Notes: generated by a model from the sequence alone, not told the origin. Counted from the stretch's first letter, positions 8,870-17,403 are shown. The stretch: 64,000 nucleotides of DNA from Bradyrhizobium ivorense (GCF_900696085.1 NZ_CAADFC020000004.1:1619501-1683500), one strand, 5' to 3'. Numbers and translations: made by a program.

Positions 8870-9338
8870 GCAAGCATGTCCCAATGTCGTCGTCCCGGCG
8901 AAGCTATCAACCCGTCATCCTGAGAGGGTGTGAAGCTTTGTCCTCACCCACCGCTGTCATCGCCCGCCCTGTGCGCAATTGCGCACATGGACCGGGCGAT
9001 CCAGTACGCCGCGGCCTCTCGCTTCTATCACCGGCGTCTCTGGAATACTGGATCACCCGGTCAAGCCGGGTGATGACACCGAGCAAGCTGAGCAAACAAC
9101 ACCGTCATCCCTGCGCAAAGGCTTCGCCTTTGTCGCTGGAGGTGCGAGCTCTTGCGAGCCTCGAAGGATCGACGGCCACCAGCGGGGCCGATTCATCCTT
9201 CGAGGCTCGCCGAAGGGCTCGCACCTCTAGCGACAAACGCGGAGCGTTGCGCGGGGATGACGGGGTGGGTGTGCAACAGATATGGTGTCGTCCCGGCGAA
9301 AGCCGGGACGACGGTGGTGTTTGCCGCGCGACCGGAGG
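8870..9338. repeat. Composite dispersed repeat, copy 1, plus a GAAA-loop hairpin
   Basis: Gene-free. 8911-9262 is a composite repeat present in inverted orientation at 34549-34884. Its first part includes GTCATCCTGAGAGG and the paired ends ATCGCCCG...GGGTGATGACA around a variable core; its second part is a hairpin block with GCGCAAAGGCTTCGCCTTTG and GCGAGCTCTTGCGAGCCTCG. A separate perfect hairpin, GTCGTCCCGGC-GAAA-GCCGGGACGAC, is at 9287-9312. It lies 27 bases past the stop of the solute-binding protein gene and may act as its terminator, although no T-run follows. Confidence 0.75.
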
Positions 9339-10268
9339 CTACTGGGTCTCGTCGAGCACCTTGAACGCTTCCTCGAGCTGCGGCGAGATGGCGACGTTGA
9401 GCTTTTCGCCGGTCGGCAGGCGGGCGATGAACCACTTGTTGTAGAGCGGGACGATGTCGCGGTTGGAGGCGAGGCGGCGGAAGGCGCGCTCCACCACATC
9501 CTTCATCTGCTTCTCGCCCTTGCGGTACATGATGCCGTAGGGATCGTAGGACAAATAGTCGCCGGTGACGCGGAATTTGTCCTGCGACTTGTGCCGCGCG
9601 ATCAGGCCGTAGAGCAGGATGTCGTCGGTCGCGAACGCGTCCGCCTTGCCGTCGACCAGCATCTGGTAGGACTGCTCGTGGTCGGGCGAGGTGACGACGT
9701 TCAGCCCGAGCGACTGCTTGGCGTTGACGTTGTTGATCGCCTGCTCGTTGGTGGTGCCCTTGGTCACCACCACGGTCTTGCCCTTCAGGTTGGCGATCTG
9801 CGTGACGCCCGAGGCCTTCGGCACCATCAGCTTGGTGCCGGCCACGAATATCAGCGGCGAGAACGCCACCTGCTTGGCGCGCTCGGAATTCGCCGTGGTC
9901 GATCCGCATTCGAGGTCGATCTTGTTCTGCACGACGGCCGGAATCCGGTCGTCGGATGTGACCTTGATGTAGTCGACCTTGAGGTTGGCGTCGTCGACCT
10001 CGGTCCCGATCTCCTCGACGATCGCATCGCACAGCTCGAGGCTGTAGCCGATCGGCCGGTTGGAATGATCGAGGAACGAGAACGGCGGCGAGCTCTCGCG
10101 ATAGCCGATCCGCACCGTGTGCGTGGCTTTGATGTTGGCGAGCGTGGGGCTGAGCCCCTCGCCGGCGGTTTGCGCCGACGCCGGGGCCGCCAGCAGGCCT
10201 GCAAGCAGCAGGCATGCTGACAGAATCCGGCATTCAGCCCGTATCGGCCTCCAGAGGACGAGATGCAT
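9339..10268 (-). CDS. Glutamate/aspartate-type periplasmic solute-binding protein
   Basis: A 309-residue family-3 solute-binding protein. A signal peptide is clear (ACLLLAGLLAAPASAQ, residues ~18-33). VRIGYRESSPPFSF, the GYSLELCDAI strand and DLECGSTTANSERAKQVAFS match the GltI/DEBP family that binds glutamate and aspartate. The ATG at 10268 has GGGAGGG just upstream. It follows the symporter gene on the same strand after only 12 bases, so the two are almost certainly co-transcribed. The usual gltJKL permease and ATPase genes are absent here, so either it serves an ABC system coded elsewhere or it works with the symporter. The family is sure, the transport partner not. Confidence 0.88.
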   Translation of the reverse strand: MHLVLWRPIRAECRILSACLLLAGLLAAPASAQTAGEGLSPTLANIKATHTVRIGYRESSPPFSFLDHSNRPIGYSLELCDAIVEEIGTEVDDANLKVDYIKVTSDDRIPAVVQNKIDLECGSTTANSERAKQVAFSPLIFVAGTKLMVPKASGVTQIANLKGKTVVVTKGTTNEQAINNVNAKQSLGLNVVTSPDHEQSYQMLVDGKADAFATDDILLYGLIARHKSQDKFRVTGDYLSYDPYGIMYRKGEKQMKDVVERAFRRLASNRDIVPLYNKWFIARLPTGEKLNVAISPQLEEAFKVLDETQ

Positions 10269-10280
10269 GCATCCCTCCCA

Positions 10281-11570
10281 TCAGTGCGCCGGCACAGCGT
10301 CGCCGGCCACGGCGTCGGAAGGCACGGCGTCGTCGGGCCCGAGCTCATGCTCGGCCTTCAGCTCGCCCTCCCACTTGGCGACCACCGCGGTCGCCAGCGA
10401 GTTGCCGATCACGTTGGTGGCGCTGCGGCCCATGTCGAGGAAGGTATCGATGCCCATGATCATCAACAGGCCCGCCTCGGGGATGCCGAACTGCGCCAAT
10501 GTCGAGGCGATCACCACCAGCGAGGCACGCGGCACGCCGGCGACGCCCTTCGAGGTGATCATCAGGGTCGCCAGCATCGCGAGCTGGGTGCCGAGCGACA
10601 TCTCGATATGGTAGGTCTGCGCGATGAAGACGCTCGCGAAGGTGCAGTACATCATGGTGCCGTCGAGGTTGAAGGAATAACCGAGCGGCAGCACGAAGGC
10701 CGAGATCCGCGACGAGGCGCCGAACCGGTTCAGCCCCTCCAGCGTCTTCGGATAGGCCGCCTCCGACGAGGCGGTCGAGAACGCGATCATCAGCGGCTCG
10801 CGGATCAGCCGCAACAGATGGCTGTAGCGCGGCCCGATCACGACGAAGCCGACCACGACCAGGATCGCCCACAGGATCAGCAGCGACAGGTAGAAGCCGC
10901 CCATGAACACGACGAGCTTCCAGAGCACGCCGAGGCCGTTCTTGGAGACGGTGGCCATGATCGCCGCCCACACCGCGAGCGGGGCGAACAGCATCACGTA
11001 GCCGGTGACCTTGAGCATGATGTGGGCGAGATCGTCGATCAGGCCCATGATCGGCTTCGCGCGTTCCGGCATGGCGCCGAGCGCCACCGCGAAGAACACC
11101 GCGAACACCACGATCTGCAGGATCTCGTTCTGCGCCATCGCATCCGCGATCGAGGTCGGGATCAGATGGGTCAGGAATTTTTCGATCGAGAATGCCGACA
11201 CCGGCAGGCCGGTAGCCTGGCCCTGTTCGGGCAGCGTGCCGGGGAAGTTGGCGCCGGGCTGCAGCAGGTTGACCATCACGAGGCCGAGCAGTAGCGAAAC
11301 GAACGAGGCGGTGACGAACCAGCCCATGGTCTTGGCGAACACGCGCCCGAGCTTGGAGCCGCTGCCCATATGGGCGATGCCGCCGACCAGGGTCGCGAAC
11401 ACCAGCGGCGCGATGATCATCTTGATCAGGCGCAGAAACAGCATCGCGATCAGGTTGACGTCGGCTGCGATCGTGGCACGGCTGTCGGGAAAGTAGTTGA
11501 AGACGATCGTCCCCATCACGATGCCGAGCGCCATCGCAATCAGGATGTACTGCGTAAACCTGCTGGACAT
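10281..11570 (-). CDS. Dicarboxylate/amino-acid:cation symporter (DAACS family, GltP/DctA type)
   Basis: A 429-residue inner-membrane protein of the glutamate-transporter fold. The serine-rich hairpin STASSEAAYP, NLDGTMMY in helix 7, GVPRASLVV in hairpin 2 and DTFLDMGRSATNVIGN in helix 8 are the family's substrate and cation-binding motifs. It should import C4-dicarboxylates or acidic amino acids with H+ or Na+. The C-terminal tail is rich in Glu, Asp and Ala. The ATG at 11570 follows GGGGGTAAG. It is the first gene of a two-gene unit with the glutamate-type binding protein, which favours glutamate or aspartate over succinate, though that is inference. Confidence 0.92.
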   Translation of the reverse strand: MSSRFTQYILIAMALGIVMGTIVFNYFPDSRATIAADVNLIAMLFLRLIKMIIAPLVFATLVGGIAHMGSGSKLGRVFAKTMGWFVTASFVSLLLGLVMVNLLQPGANFPGTLPEQGQATGLPVSAFSIEKFLTHLIPTSIADAMAQNEILQIVVFAVFFAVALGAMPERAKPIMGLIDDLAHIMLKVTGYVMLFAPLAVWAAIMATVSKNGLGVLWKLVVFMGGFYLSLLILWAILVVVGFVVIGPRYSHLLRLIREPLMIAFSTASSEAAYPKTLEGLNRFGASSRISAFVLPLGYSFNLDGTMMYCTFASVFIAQTYHIEMSLGTQLAMLATLMITSKGVAGVPRASLVVIASTLAQFGIPEAGLLMIMGIDTFLDMGRSATNVIGNSLATAVVAKWEGELKAEHELGPDDAVPSDAVAGDAVPAH

Positions 11571-11787
11571 TTCTTACCCCCGTAAGTTCCCGGCAAAGGA
11601 TAAGTGTGGCAGATTTACGCAGCTACGCAACACGCTTCGCGCCGGGACGGGACTTTGCCGGAACGTTTCCGTTGTGGAATGCCAGCGCGCGGACTAGCGT
11701 TCATGCAGCGCACAATCTGTGCAACGAGCTGCGTACCACGCGGTCAATTGCGCTCAGAACGATCAAACGCAAGGGGAGACATTCGCC

Positions 11788-12789
11788 ATGAACGACACCG
11801 TCAATCGCCAGATCCTGCTAGTTGAAAAGCCGACCGGCAAGCTTGGGCCTGAGCATTTCCGCCTGGTGAGCGGCGCGATCCCCGAGCTGAAGGACGGCGA
11901 GGCGCTGGTGCGCACCCGCCTGATCTCGCTCGACGCCGCCAACCGCGCCTGGATGCACGGCGCGACCTATCGCGCCGCGGTCGAAGCCAACACCGTGATG
12001 GCCGGCGGCGGCATCGCCGAGGTGGTGACGTCGAAGGATCCCGCGCTGAAGCCGGGTGACCTGGTGTTCGGCGACACCGGCTGGCAGGACTATGCCGCGG
12101 TGCCCGCCAAACACCTTGCCAAGGTGCCGAAGCTGGAGCCGATGACGCATCTGCTCAGCGTGTTCGGCATCGCCGGGCTGACCGCCTATTTCGGCCTGCT
12201 CCATGTCGGCAAGCCGAAAGAGGGCGAGACCGTGGTGGTGTCGGCGGCTGCCGGCTCGGTCGGCTCGATCGTCGGCCAGATCGCCAAGCTCAAGGGCTGC
12301 CGCGTGGTCGGCATTGCCGGCGGCAAGGACAAGTGCGATTGGCTGACCAGCGAGCTCGGCTTCGATGCCGCGGTCGACTACAAGGACGGCGCCACCTACA
12401 AGGCGCTGCGCGCGGCGGCGCCCAAGGGCATCGACGTCTATTTCGACAATGTCGGCGGCGACATCCTCGAAGCCTGCCTGGCGCAGATGAACAACCGCGG
12501 CCGCATCGCCTGCTGCGGCGCGATCTCGCAATATGACGGCGTCCCCTCCGCGCACGGCCCGCGCGGCGTGCCCGGCCTGATCGTGGTGAAGCGGCTGGTG
12601 ATGCAGGGCTTCATCGTGATGGACTACATGGACCAGCGCGACGCGGCGCTGGCCGAGCTGCAAGGCTGGGTCGCCTCCGGCAAGCTCAAGGTGCAGGAAG
12701 ACGTGATCGACGGCATCGAAAACACGCCGCAGGCGCTGATCGGGCTGCTCGCCGGCGAGAACCGCGGCAAGCGGATGGTGAAGGTGTAG
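11788..12789 (+). CDS. Zinc-free MDR-type NADP-dependent oxidoreductase (CurA/leukotriene-B4-dehydrogenase-like)
   Basis: A protein of 333 residues starting at the ATG at 11788, with AAGGGGAGA upstream. It belongs to the zinc-independent double-bond reductases of the medium-chain dehydrogenase superfamily: RLISLDAANRAWM near the N-terminus, SAAAGSVGSIVGQIAKLKG (the AxxGxxG NADP-binding loop, near residue 155) and YFDNVGGDILEA near 225. Family members reduce alpha,beta-enones or quinones with NADPH; curcumin reductase CurA of E. coli is a close type. It stands alone, read away from the symporter across ~215 bases, and is followed by a possible terminator. The physiological substrate is not readable. 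Confidence 0.88.
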   Translation: MNDTVNRQILLVEKPTGKLGPEHFRLVSGAIPELKDGEALVRTRLISLDAANRAWMHGATYRAAVEANTVMAGGGIAEVVTSKDPALKPGDLVFGDTGWQDYAAVPAKHLAKVPKLEPMTHLLSVFGIAGLTAYFGLLHVGKPKEGETVVVSAAAGSVGSIVGQIAKLKGCRVVGIAGGKDKCDWLTSELGFDAAVDYKDGATYKALRAAAPKGIDVYFDNVGGDILEACLAQMNNRGRIACCGAISQYDGVPSAHGPRGVPGLIVVKRLVMQGFIVMDYMDQRDAALAELQGWVASGKLKVQEDVIDGIENTPQALIGLLAGENRGKRMVKV

Positions 12790-12817
12790 CGCCCGCCGCG
12801 GCCCAGCCGGGCGTTTT
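12790..12817 (+). terminator. Possible intrinsic terminator after the MDR oxidoreductase
   Basis: CGCCCG at 12790-12795 pairs with CGGGCG at 12808-12813 and is followed directly by TTTT, two bases or so after the stop codon. The stem is short (6 bp) and the T-run is brief, so the call is moderate. Confidence 0.4.
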
Positions 12818-12952
12818 GGCGCATTGCAGCCGGTGATGCGGTCGGCTTGACTGCATGGCTGGACGGGCCAACGCTGAGGACTCATTCGAGATGGCTCCTC
12901 GGCTCCGTGGTCGGCTGCTCGTCTCGAGAGGCCAATCGGGACCGGTGCAGCT

Positions 12953-14248
12953 ATGACAGAGCAGTCAGTTCGTCCGGCATTCATGGAAGTCCACCTCGCC
13001 TCGCCGCAGGGGCTGGCCCTTCAAGGCACCGTCACCGATCGGTTTGGACCGGACATCACGCGCGCCGCATCCCTCGCTCGGCGGATGTTCATGCTCCGAT
13101 CTCCTTGGGCGCCCGCACTTCGCTTCATGGGAGCGGAAACCACCGCCGAGGACATCGGCGATGGTGTGCCGCCGGTCGTGTACAGCCTCAGCGGATCCGG
13201 AGAGCGGCTGGAAGATGCGTTCGTCGCCTGTGTCGGAGAAGGCATCGATCGGCTGGCACAAATTGCACGTCCCGACGATGTTCATTGCGTCGGAACGCTG
13301 GCGGAGCTCGCGCCCCGGGTGCCGCCCGCCTTGGCGATGGCCGTCTCGGATGATTTGGCCGATCAGGGGCTTCCTCAGACAACCGAACTTGCATGGATGC
13401 GCGGCCGCCGCCTCGGCGCTGCCGGGGAGCGGACTGATGACGTGCTGGTCCCGGCGGACTGGACGGTGCGACGCGCCGCCGTCGAGCAACGGCTGCGACC
13501 ACGCAGCGAGCTCAGCGTCGGTGTCGCCGCCGGCCCGAGCTTCGAATGGGCGGCCACACGCGCCGTTCTGGAACTCATCGAGCGCGATGCGGCGAGCCTG
13601 TGGTGGATCGGCGGCCGGCCCGGCAGATCCCTGCCGCTCGACGGCGCAGCAATGCGCGAAGCGGTCCGCCTCCTGGAATTCCTCCGGCAGCAAACCCAAG
13701 CTCGCGTTTCATGGCTGCTCGACATCACGACCGACCTCGAAATTCCCGTGATTGCCGCGCTTTCGTGCAACCGCCGTGGCCGGCAGCTCGCTTATGGTCT
13801 GGCGGCTCGACTGACCCTGGAAGAGGCGGCTCGCGCCGCAATCCTCGAGCTTTGCCAGACCGAGCTCGCCATACAGCTCGCGGAGCTGAAGCGCGCCGAA
13901 GCCGGCCAGGACTCGCTCGCAGCATCCGAACTTGCCCATCTCGAACGGGACGCGGCCATCGATGCCGGCCAATGCGACCTCCTGCATCCGCGCGGCCCAT
14001 CGACGACACAGGATCGGACGGCAGGCGACGAACCATTCCAGGTCCTGGCGCAGGCGATGAGCGTGTCCGGAATCGAGACGATCCTGATCGACATGACGCG
14101 TCCCCGGTTCGGCATTCCGGTCGTGCGGGCAATTGCCCCGGCGCTCCAACTTCTGCCTTCGTCAAATGTGACAGAACGTCTCAAACGTGCCTGCGACGAC
14201 TACGGAGGAGGCGATCGCTACACGGGAGGGCTTGCACTGATAGGCTGA
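12953..14248 (+). CDS. YcaO-family ATP-dependent peptide cyclodehydratase / thioamidation-type enzyme
   Basis: A 431-residue protein. YcaO motifs in order: SGSGERLEDAFVACVGEGIDR (~75-95), GVAAGPSFEWAATRAVLELIERDAASLWW (~188-215, the ATP/Mg-binding ExxER-like region), CNRRGRQLAYGLAA (~272), AILELCQTEL (~298-306), and the closing IDMTRPRFGIPVVRAIAP and GGGDRYTGG. Known YcaO enzymes phosphorylate backbone amides to make azolines, macroamidines or thioamides. The GGG-YTGG ending is the type I associate with rhizobial YcaOs that often pair with TfuA. No TfuA, E1-like or flavin dehydrogenase gene lies nearby. Ribosome site is weak (GGGACCGG). The BTAD regulator follows on the same strand. The family call is strong, the substrate unknown; the twin Cys-ended proteins opposite are candidates. 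Confidence 0.85.
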   Translation: MTEQSVRPAFMEVHLASPQGLALQGTVTDRFGPDITRAASLARRMFMLRSPWAPALRFMGAETTAEDIGDGVPPVVYSLSGSGERLEDAFVACVGEGIDRLAQIARPDDVHCVGTLAELAPRVPPALAMAVSDDLADQGLPQTTELAWMRGRRLGAAGERTDDVLVPADWTVRRAAVEQRLRPRSELSVGVAAGPSFEWAATRAVLELIERDAASLWWIGGRPGRSLPLDGAAMREAVRLLEFLRQQTQARVSWLLDITTDLEIPVIAALSCNRRGRQLAYGLAARLTLEEAARAAILELCQTELAIQLAELKRAEAGQDSLAASELAHLERDAAIDAGQCDLLHPRGPSTTQDRTAGDEPFQVLAQAMSVSGIETILIDMTRPRFGIPVVRAIAPALQLLPSSNVTERLKRACDDYGGGDRYTGGLALIG

Positions 14249-14279
14249 GCTGAATCGATGGAAGGCAATTCGGTAGTAT

Positions 14280-14309
14280 GATATCTAGCCGACAATTCGT
14301 TGTCATATC
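14280..14309 (+). promoter_or_regulatory. Inverted repeat between the YcaO and regulator genes
   Basis: GACAA-TTCG-TTGTC at 14291-14304 is a perfect 5-bp inverted repeat, flanked by GATAT at 14280 and ATATC at 14305-14309. It lies 57 bases before the chosen ATG of the BTAD regulator, so it may be an operator or a small RNA hairpin. This is inference from symmetry only. Confidence 0.3.
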
Positions 14310-14365
14310 GCGGCAATTTTGTGGAGCCGCCAGTTGTGATTAGCGCGAGCGGAATAGGTGGCGGG

Positions 14366-16444
14366 ATGAAAGATCCCCCGCTCTCAATCAATTTGCTCGG
14401 CAAGCTGACGCTGTCCGTTGGCGGACACGAGATCGAATCCCTCAGCCGCAAGACCAAAGCGCTGCTTGGGTACCTGGCACTCACCGAGTCGCGAGAAGAG
14501 AGCCGCGAACGACTGATCGGTCTGTTTTGGAGCGAATCCCCCGAAGAGCGTGCACGCGCCTCGCTGCGGCAGGCGCTGCACGAGATCCGAAATGCGCTCG
14601 CGCCGTCCGGCTTCGAGGGACTGCACGCGGACAAGCTCGTTGTCGCGCTCGATCGCACCCGGATCAAGGTGGATCTGGTCGACGCGCTGAGGAATGCGCT
14701 GGCCGGAACTCCGCACCCGCAGTTGCTGACGCAGCAGAACCTGGTCGACGACATCTTCGGCGAGGTCGAGAGCAGCGACCCCGCATTTCAGACCTGGGTA
14801 TCGGCCAAGCGGCAAACCATTCGCGATCAACTCATTCGCCATCTGGAGACCGCGCTGCGCGATGAGATCACCATCACCGCGAAAGGCCGCGACATCGCCG
14901 CCGCGATCATCAATCTGGATCAGACCCACGAGGAAGCCTGCCGTTATCTGATTCGCGGGCATGTTGCAGACGGCGCGATCGGCAGCGCGCTCAAGGTCTA
15001 CAAGAATCTCTGGGACCTGCTCGAGGCCGAGTACGACGTCGAGCCGACGCAGCAGACGCAAGACCTGATCGCTGAGGTCAAGGCAGCGCTGCCGTTCAGC
15101 GGCGCGCCGTCCGGTCTCGAAGCTCCCGGCGGTCCCGCGCCATTGCCCGCGACGCGCATCATCGCGAGCCCGCCACCCAGCCCGCCCGCGGGACTGAGCG
15201 TGGACCAGCAATTGGCCGCGCGCGACGCCCGGCTGATTCTTTCAGTCGGATCGTTCACCCTGTCGGGCAGCGAGCTGAAGCGCGACTACCTGGCCCAGGG
15301 CTTTCGACGCGAGCTGATCGCCTGCCTCGTGCGATTTCGCGAATGGCATATCAGGGATTGGGCGGGCGCCCCGGCGAGTCCCACGCCCAGTACTCAAGCG
15401 GACGAGTTCGTGCTCGACGCCAGTGGATTCGAGAGCCGCAAGGCGGTTCACCTGGTGCTGACCCTGCGTGACGGCATCAACGGGACCTATCTCTGGAGCG
15501 AGAGTCTCTCGCTGACGCTGGAGAACTGGCACCAGTCCCAGCAAAACCTGGTGCGCCGCATCGCATCGACGCTCAACGTTCACGTTTCGGCGGAGCGCTT
15601 GAACCGCGTCATGAGCCGGCAACTCGTCGACCTGAAAGCTTATGACATCTGGCTGTTCGGACAGGCGACCCTGCTCGGCTTCGATGTCAAGCGATGGGAC
15701 AGGGCGGCGGAACTGTTCCGGCAGGTCGTGCAGCTGATGCCGGATTTTGCGCCGGCCTTTTCGAGCCTCGCGCAACTCAACAACTCCTATCACATCGTCA
15801 AGCCCGGCACGCCGCGCGACGCCAACCGGACCTTGCAGGCCCTCGCCTATGCGCAGGAAGCGGCGCGGCTGGATCCGCTCGATTCGCGCAGCCAGCTGTG
15901 CCTCGGCTGGTCGCACGCGATGGCACGGCACTACGAGCAGGCGATGATCTACATTCCGCTGGCGCATGAGCTCAACCACAGCGACCCGTGGACCCTGGTA
16001 TCCGCCGCCAATTGCTATGCGTTCTGCGGCCGCGACGCCGAAGCCCGCGACATCGTCGATTCGATGTTGAAGCGAATGGCGACCGTCGCGCCCAGTGCCT
16101 TGCAATGGGCGTATCACACCGCGGTGCGGTTCATGATCAAGGATTACGAAGGCTGTGTCTCAGCCGCGGATTTCGCCGGCGATCTCAATGCAAACGTGCC
16201 GGGCTTCAAGGCGGCCGCACTGCATCACCTGGGGCGCCACGACGAGGCACGCGCCGAACTCGATCACTTCTTCAAGGTCGTTCGCGAGCGCTGGTCGTCC
16301 GCGGAGCCCGCGACCCCCGCCACCATGACCCGGTGGCTTCTCTATCTGTTCCCGATCGCAAGCGCAGAAAGCTGGGCACGCCTGCGCGACGGCATCGCCG
16401 GCGCCGGCGCGCCGGTCGATGGTCTCAGCCATCACGGGTGGTAG
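14366..16444 (+). CDS. BTAD-domain transcriptional regulator with TolB-like and TPR regions (SARP-like)
   Basis: 692 residues from the ATG at 14366 (AGGTGGCGGG upstream); the frame is open to a TTG at 14300. Residues ~5-85 are an OmpR/PhoB-type winged helix (INLLGKLTLSVGG, SRKTKALLGYLALT, LIGLFW, RASLRQALHEIRNAL). Residues ~90-235 are a bacterial transcriptional activation domain ending in KVYKNLWDLLEAEYDVEPTQQT. Residues ~285-410 match the TolB N-terminal-like module of cyclase-linked TPR proteins (LIACLVRFREWHIRDW, GTYLWSESL). The rest is TPR-like repeats (AQEAARLDPLDS, YEQAMIYIPLAHEL). Such regulators activate secondary-metabolite or stress operons. It sits between ycaO and the convergent twin-protein operon, so it likely controls that locus. 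Confidence 0.8.
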   Translation: MKDPPLSINLLGKLTLSVGGHEIESLSRKTKALLGYLALTESREESRERLIGLFWSESPEERARASLRQALHEIRNALAPSGFEGLHADKLVVALDRTRIKVDLVDALRNALAGTPHPQLLTQQNLVDDIFGEVESSDPAFQTWVSAKRQTIRDQLIRHLETALRDEITITAKGRDIAAAIINLDQTHEEACRYLIRGHVADGAIGSALKVYKNLWDLLEAEYDVEPTQQTQDLIAEVKAALPFSGAPSGLEAPGGPAPLPATRIIASPPPSPPAGLSVDQQLAARDARLILSVGSFTLSGSELKRDYLAQGFRRELIACLVRFREWHIRDWAGAPASPTPSTQADEFVLDASGFESRKAVHLVLTLRDGINGTYLWSESLSLTLENWHQSQQNLVRRIASTLNVHVSAERLNRVMSRQLVDLKAYDIWLFGQATLLGFDVKRWDRAAELFRQVVQLMPDFAPAFSSLAQLNNSYHIVKPGTPRDANRTLQALAYAQEAARLDPLDSRSQLCLGWSHAMARHYEQAMIYIPLAHELNHSDPWTLVSAANCYAFCGRDAEARDIVDSMLKRMATVAPSALQWAYHTAVRFMIKDYEGCVSAADFAGDLNANVPGFKAAALHHLGRHDEARAELDHFFKVVRERWSSAEPATPATMTRWLLYLFPIASAESWARLRDGIAGAGAPVDGLSHHGW

Positions 16445-16456
16445 CCCGCGACGATC

Positions 16457-16867
16457 CTAGCCGCAGTTTCGCACCGAATAGTCGCCGATCCGGGCCGCAT
16501 GCAGCTCCAAGCGCCGAGCCTCGTCCATCGCGGGAAGCGGCGCGGCGAAGAAGTCCTCGTAGAATTGCGGCATCGGATAGAGCGCATCCGCGCCGCGCAA
16601 TAGCGCCTCGGTCTCTTCGATCATCGATTTGGGCGGAAGCTTGATGACCGCCGTCTCTCCGCTGTACTGGATAATTTCCAGGCCGACCATTCCGTCCGGA
16701 AACGTGATGGTAAGCCCGATCTCGGCGGCTTGCGCCAGCAACTCGTCGCGCGTCCGCGGTATCGGCGGAGCCGGCCTGGTCGGTGCAATGTAGTTATTGC
16801 CGGTCGCCCATGATTTGACCAGCTTGCCCCACAGGACGTCGTCGCTGATCTCCAGACTAGTACCCAT
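16457..16867 (-). CDS. Uncharacterised 136-residue protein A, sole cysteine in C-terminal RNCG; candidate modified peptide precursor
   Basis: Not recognised as a named family. The start ATG at 16867 has GGAGGAG four bases upstream; the open frame extends four codons further without a site. It begins MGTSLEISDDVLWGKLVKSW and ends ARIGDYSVRNCG. Its only cysteine is residue 135. It aligns without gaps to the neighbouring protein B (same length, roughly two-thirds identical by eye). A middle segment (IIQYSGETAVIKLPPK, ~residues 65-80) faintly recalls the end of nitrile-hydratase-type RiPP leaders, but the metal-binding CxxCSC of real nitrile hydratase is missing. It is the last gene of a minus-strand set after the peroxidase and protein B, facing ycaO and its regulator. 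A precursor role is a hypothesis. Confidence 0.6.
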   Translation of the reverse strand: MGTSLEISDDVLWGKLVKSWATGNNYIAPTRPAPPIPRTRDELLAQAAEIGLTITFPDGMVGLEIIQYSGETAVIKLPPKSMIEETEALLRGADALYPMPQFYEDFFAAPLPAMDEARRLELHAARIGDYSVRNCG

Positions 16868-16945
16868 GATCTCCTCCATCTCGATTGCGGTCGTTACGCG
16901 TCCGGTCCGGCGAGCACACGCGCGCGCAGGACCGACCGCAAGATT

Positions 16946-17356
16946 TCATCCGCAGTTTCTGATCGAGTAGTCGCCGATGCGCGCGGCATGGAGATTGAAG
17001 AGATCCTCGGTGGACATTGCGGGCAGCGGGGATTCGAAGAACTGTTCATAGAATGGCGGCATCGGATAGACCGCGCCCGGCTGACGCAACTGGGCTTCCG
17101 TCTCCTCCACCATCGCCTTGGGCGGCAGCTTCACCACGGCCGTCTGAGGGCTGTACTGAATGACCGCCAGGCCGACCATGCCGTCGGGAAAAACGATGTC
17201 GACGCCGACGCCGCTCGCCGTCCTTACCAGTTCGTCGAGGGTCCGCGGAATCGGGATCGGCTGCCCGGCCGCATCGAAATAGTTCCGCCCGGTGGCCCAA
17301 GACTTCACCAACTTGCCCCAACGGACGTCATCGCTGATTTTCAAGGTCGTGCCCAT
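16946..17356 (-). CDS. Uncharacterised 136-residue protein B, paralog of A with the same RNCG end
   Basis: Starts at the ATG at 17356 because AAAGGAG lies eight bases before it; the ATG at 17362 is too close to that site. Sequence begins MGTTLKISDDVRWGKLVKSW and ends ARIGDYSIRNCG. Shared blocks with protein A are SDDV-WGKLVKSWATG (~8-23), IPRT-DEL (~36-43), FPDGMVGL (~56-63), QYS-TAV-KLPPK-M-EETEA (~66-88), YPMP-FYE-FF-PLPAM, and the last 15 residues. Conservation is strongest at both ends. The only cysteine is again residue 135. It lies 78 bases upstream of protein A and 47 downstream of the peroxidase, same strand, so one operon is likely. Function unknown. Confidence 0.6.
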   Translation of the reverse strand: MGTTLKISDDVRWGKLVKSWATGRNYFDAAGQPIPIPRTLDELVRTASGVGVDIVFPDGMVGLAVIQYSPQTAVVKLPPKAMVEETEAQLRQPGAVYPMPPFYEQFFESPLPAMSTEDLFNLHAARIGDYSIRNCG

Positions 17357-17403
17357 ATCCATACTCCTTTGCTGCAAATCCCTTTAAGTCGCAGGTCGGC
17401 TCA

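Noticed and set aside
8911..9262. Insertion sequence or CRISPR array
   Set aside because: No transposase frame, no target duplication visible, and the repeats are inverted and few rather than regularly spaced direct repeats.
16457..17356. Nitrile hydratase alpha subunit
   Set aside because: The middle segment looks faintly similar, but the CxxCSC metal site and the overall length do not fit; there is only one cysteine and it is at the C-terminus.
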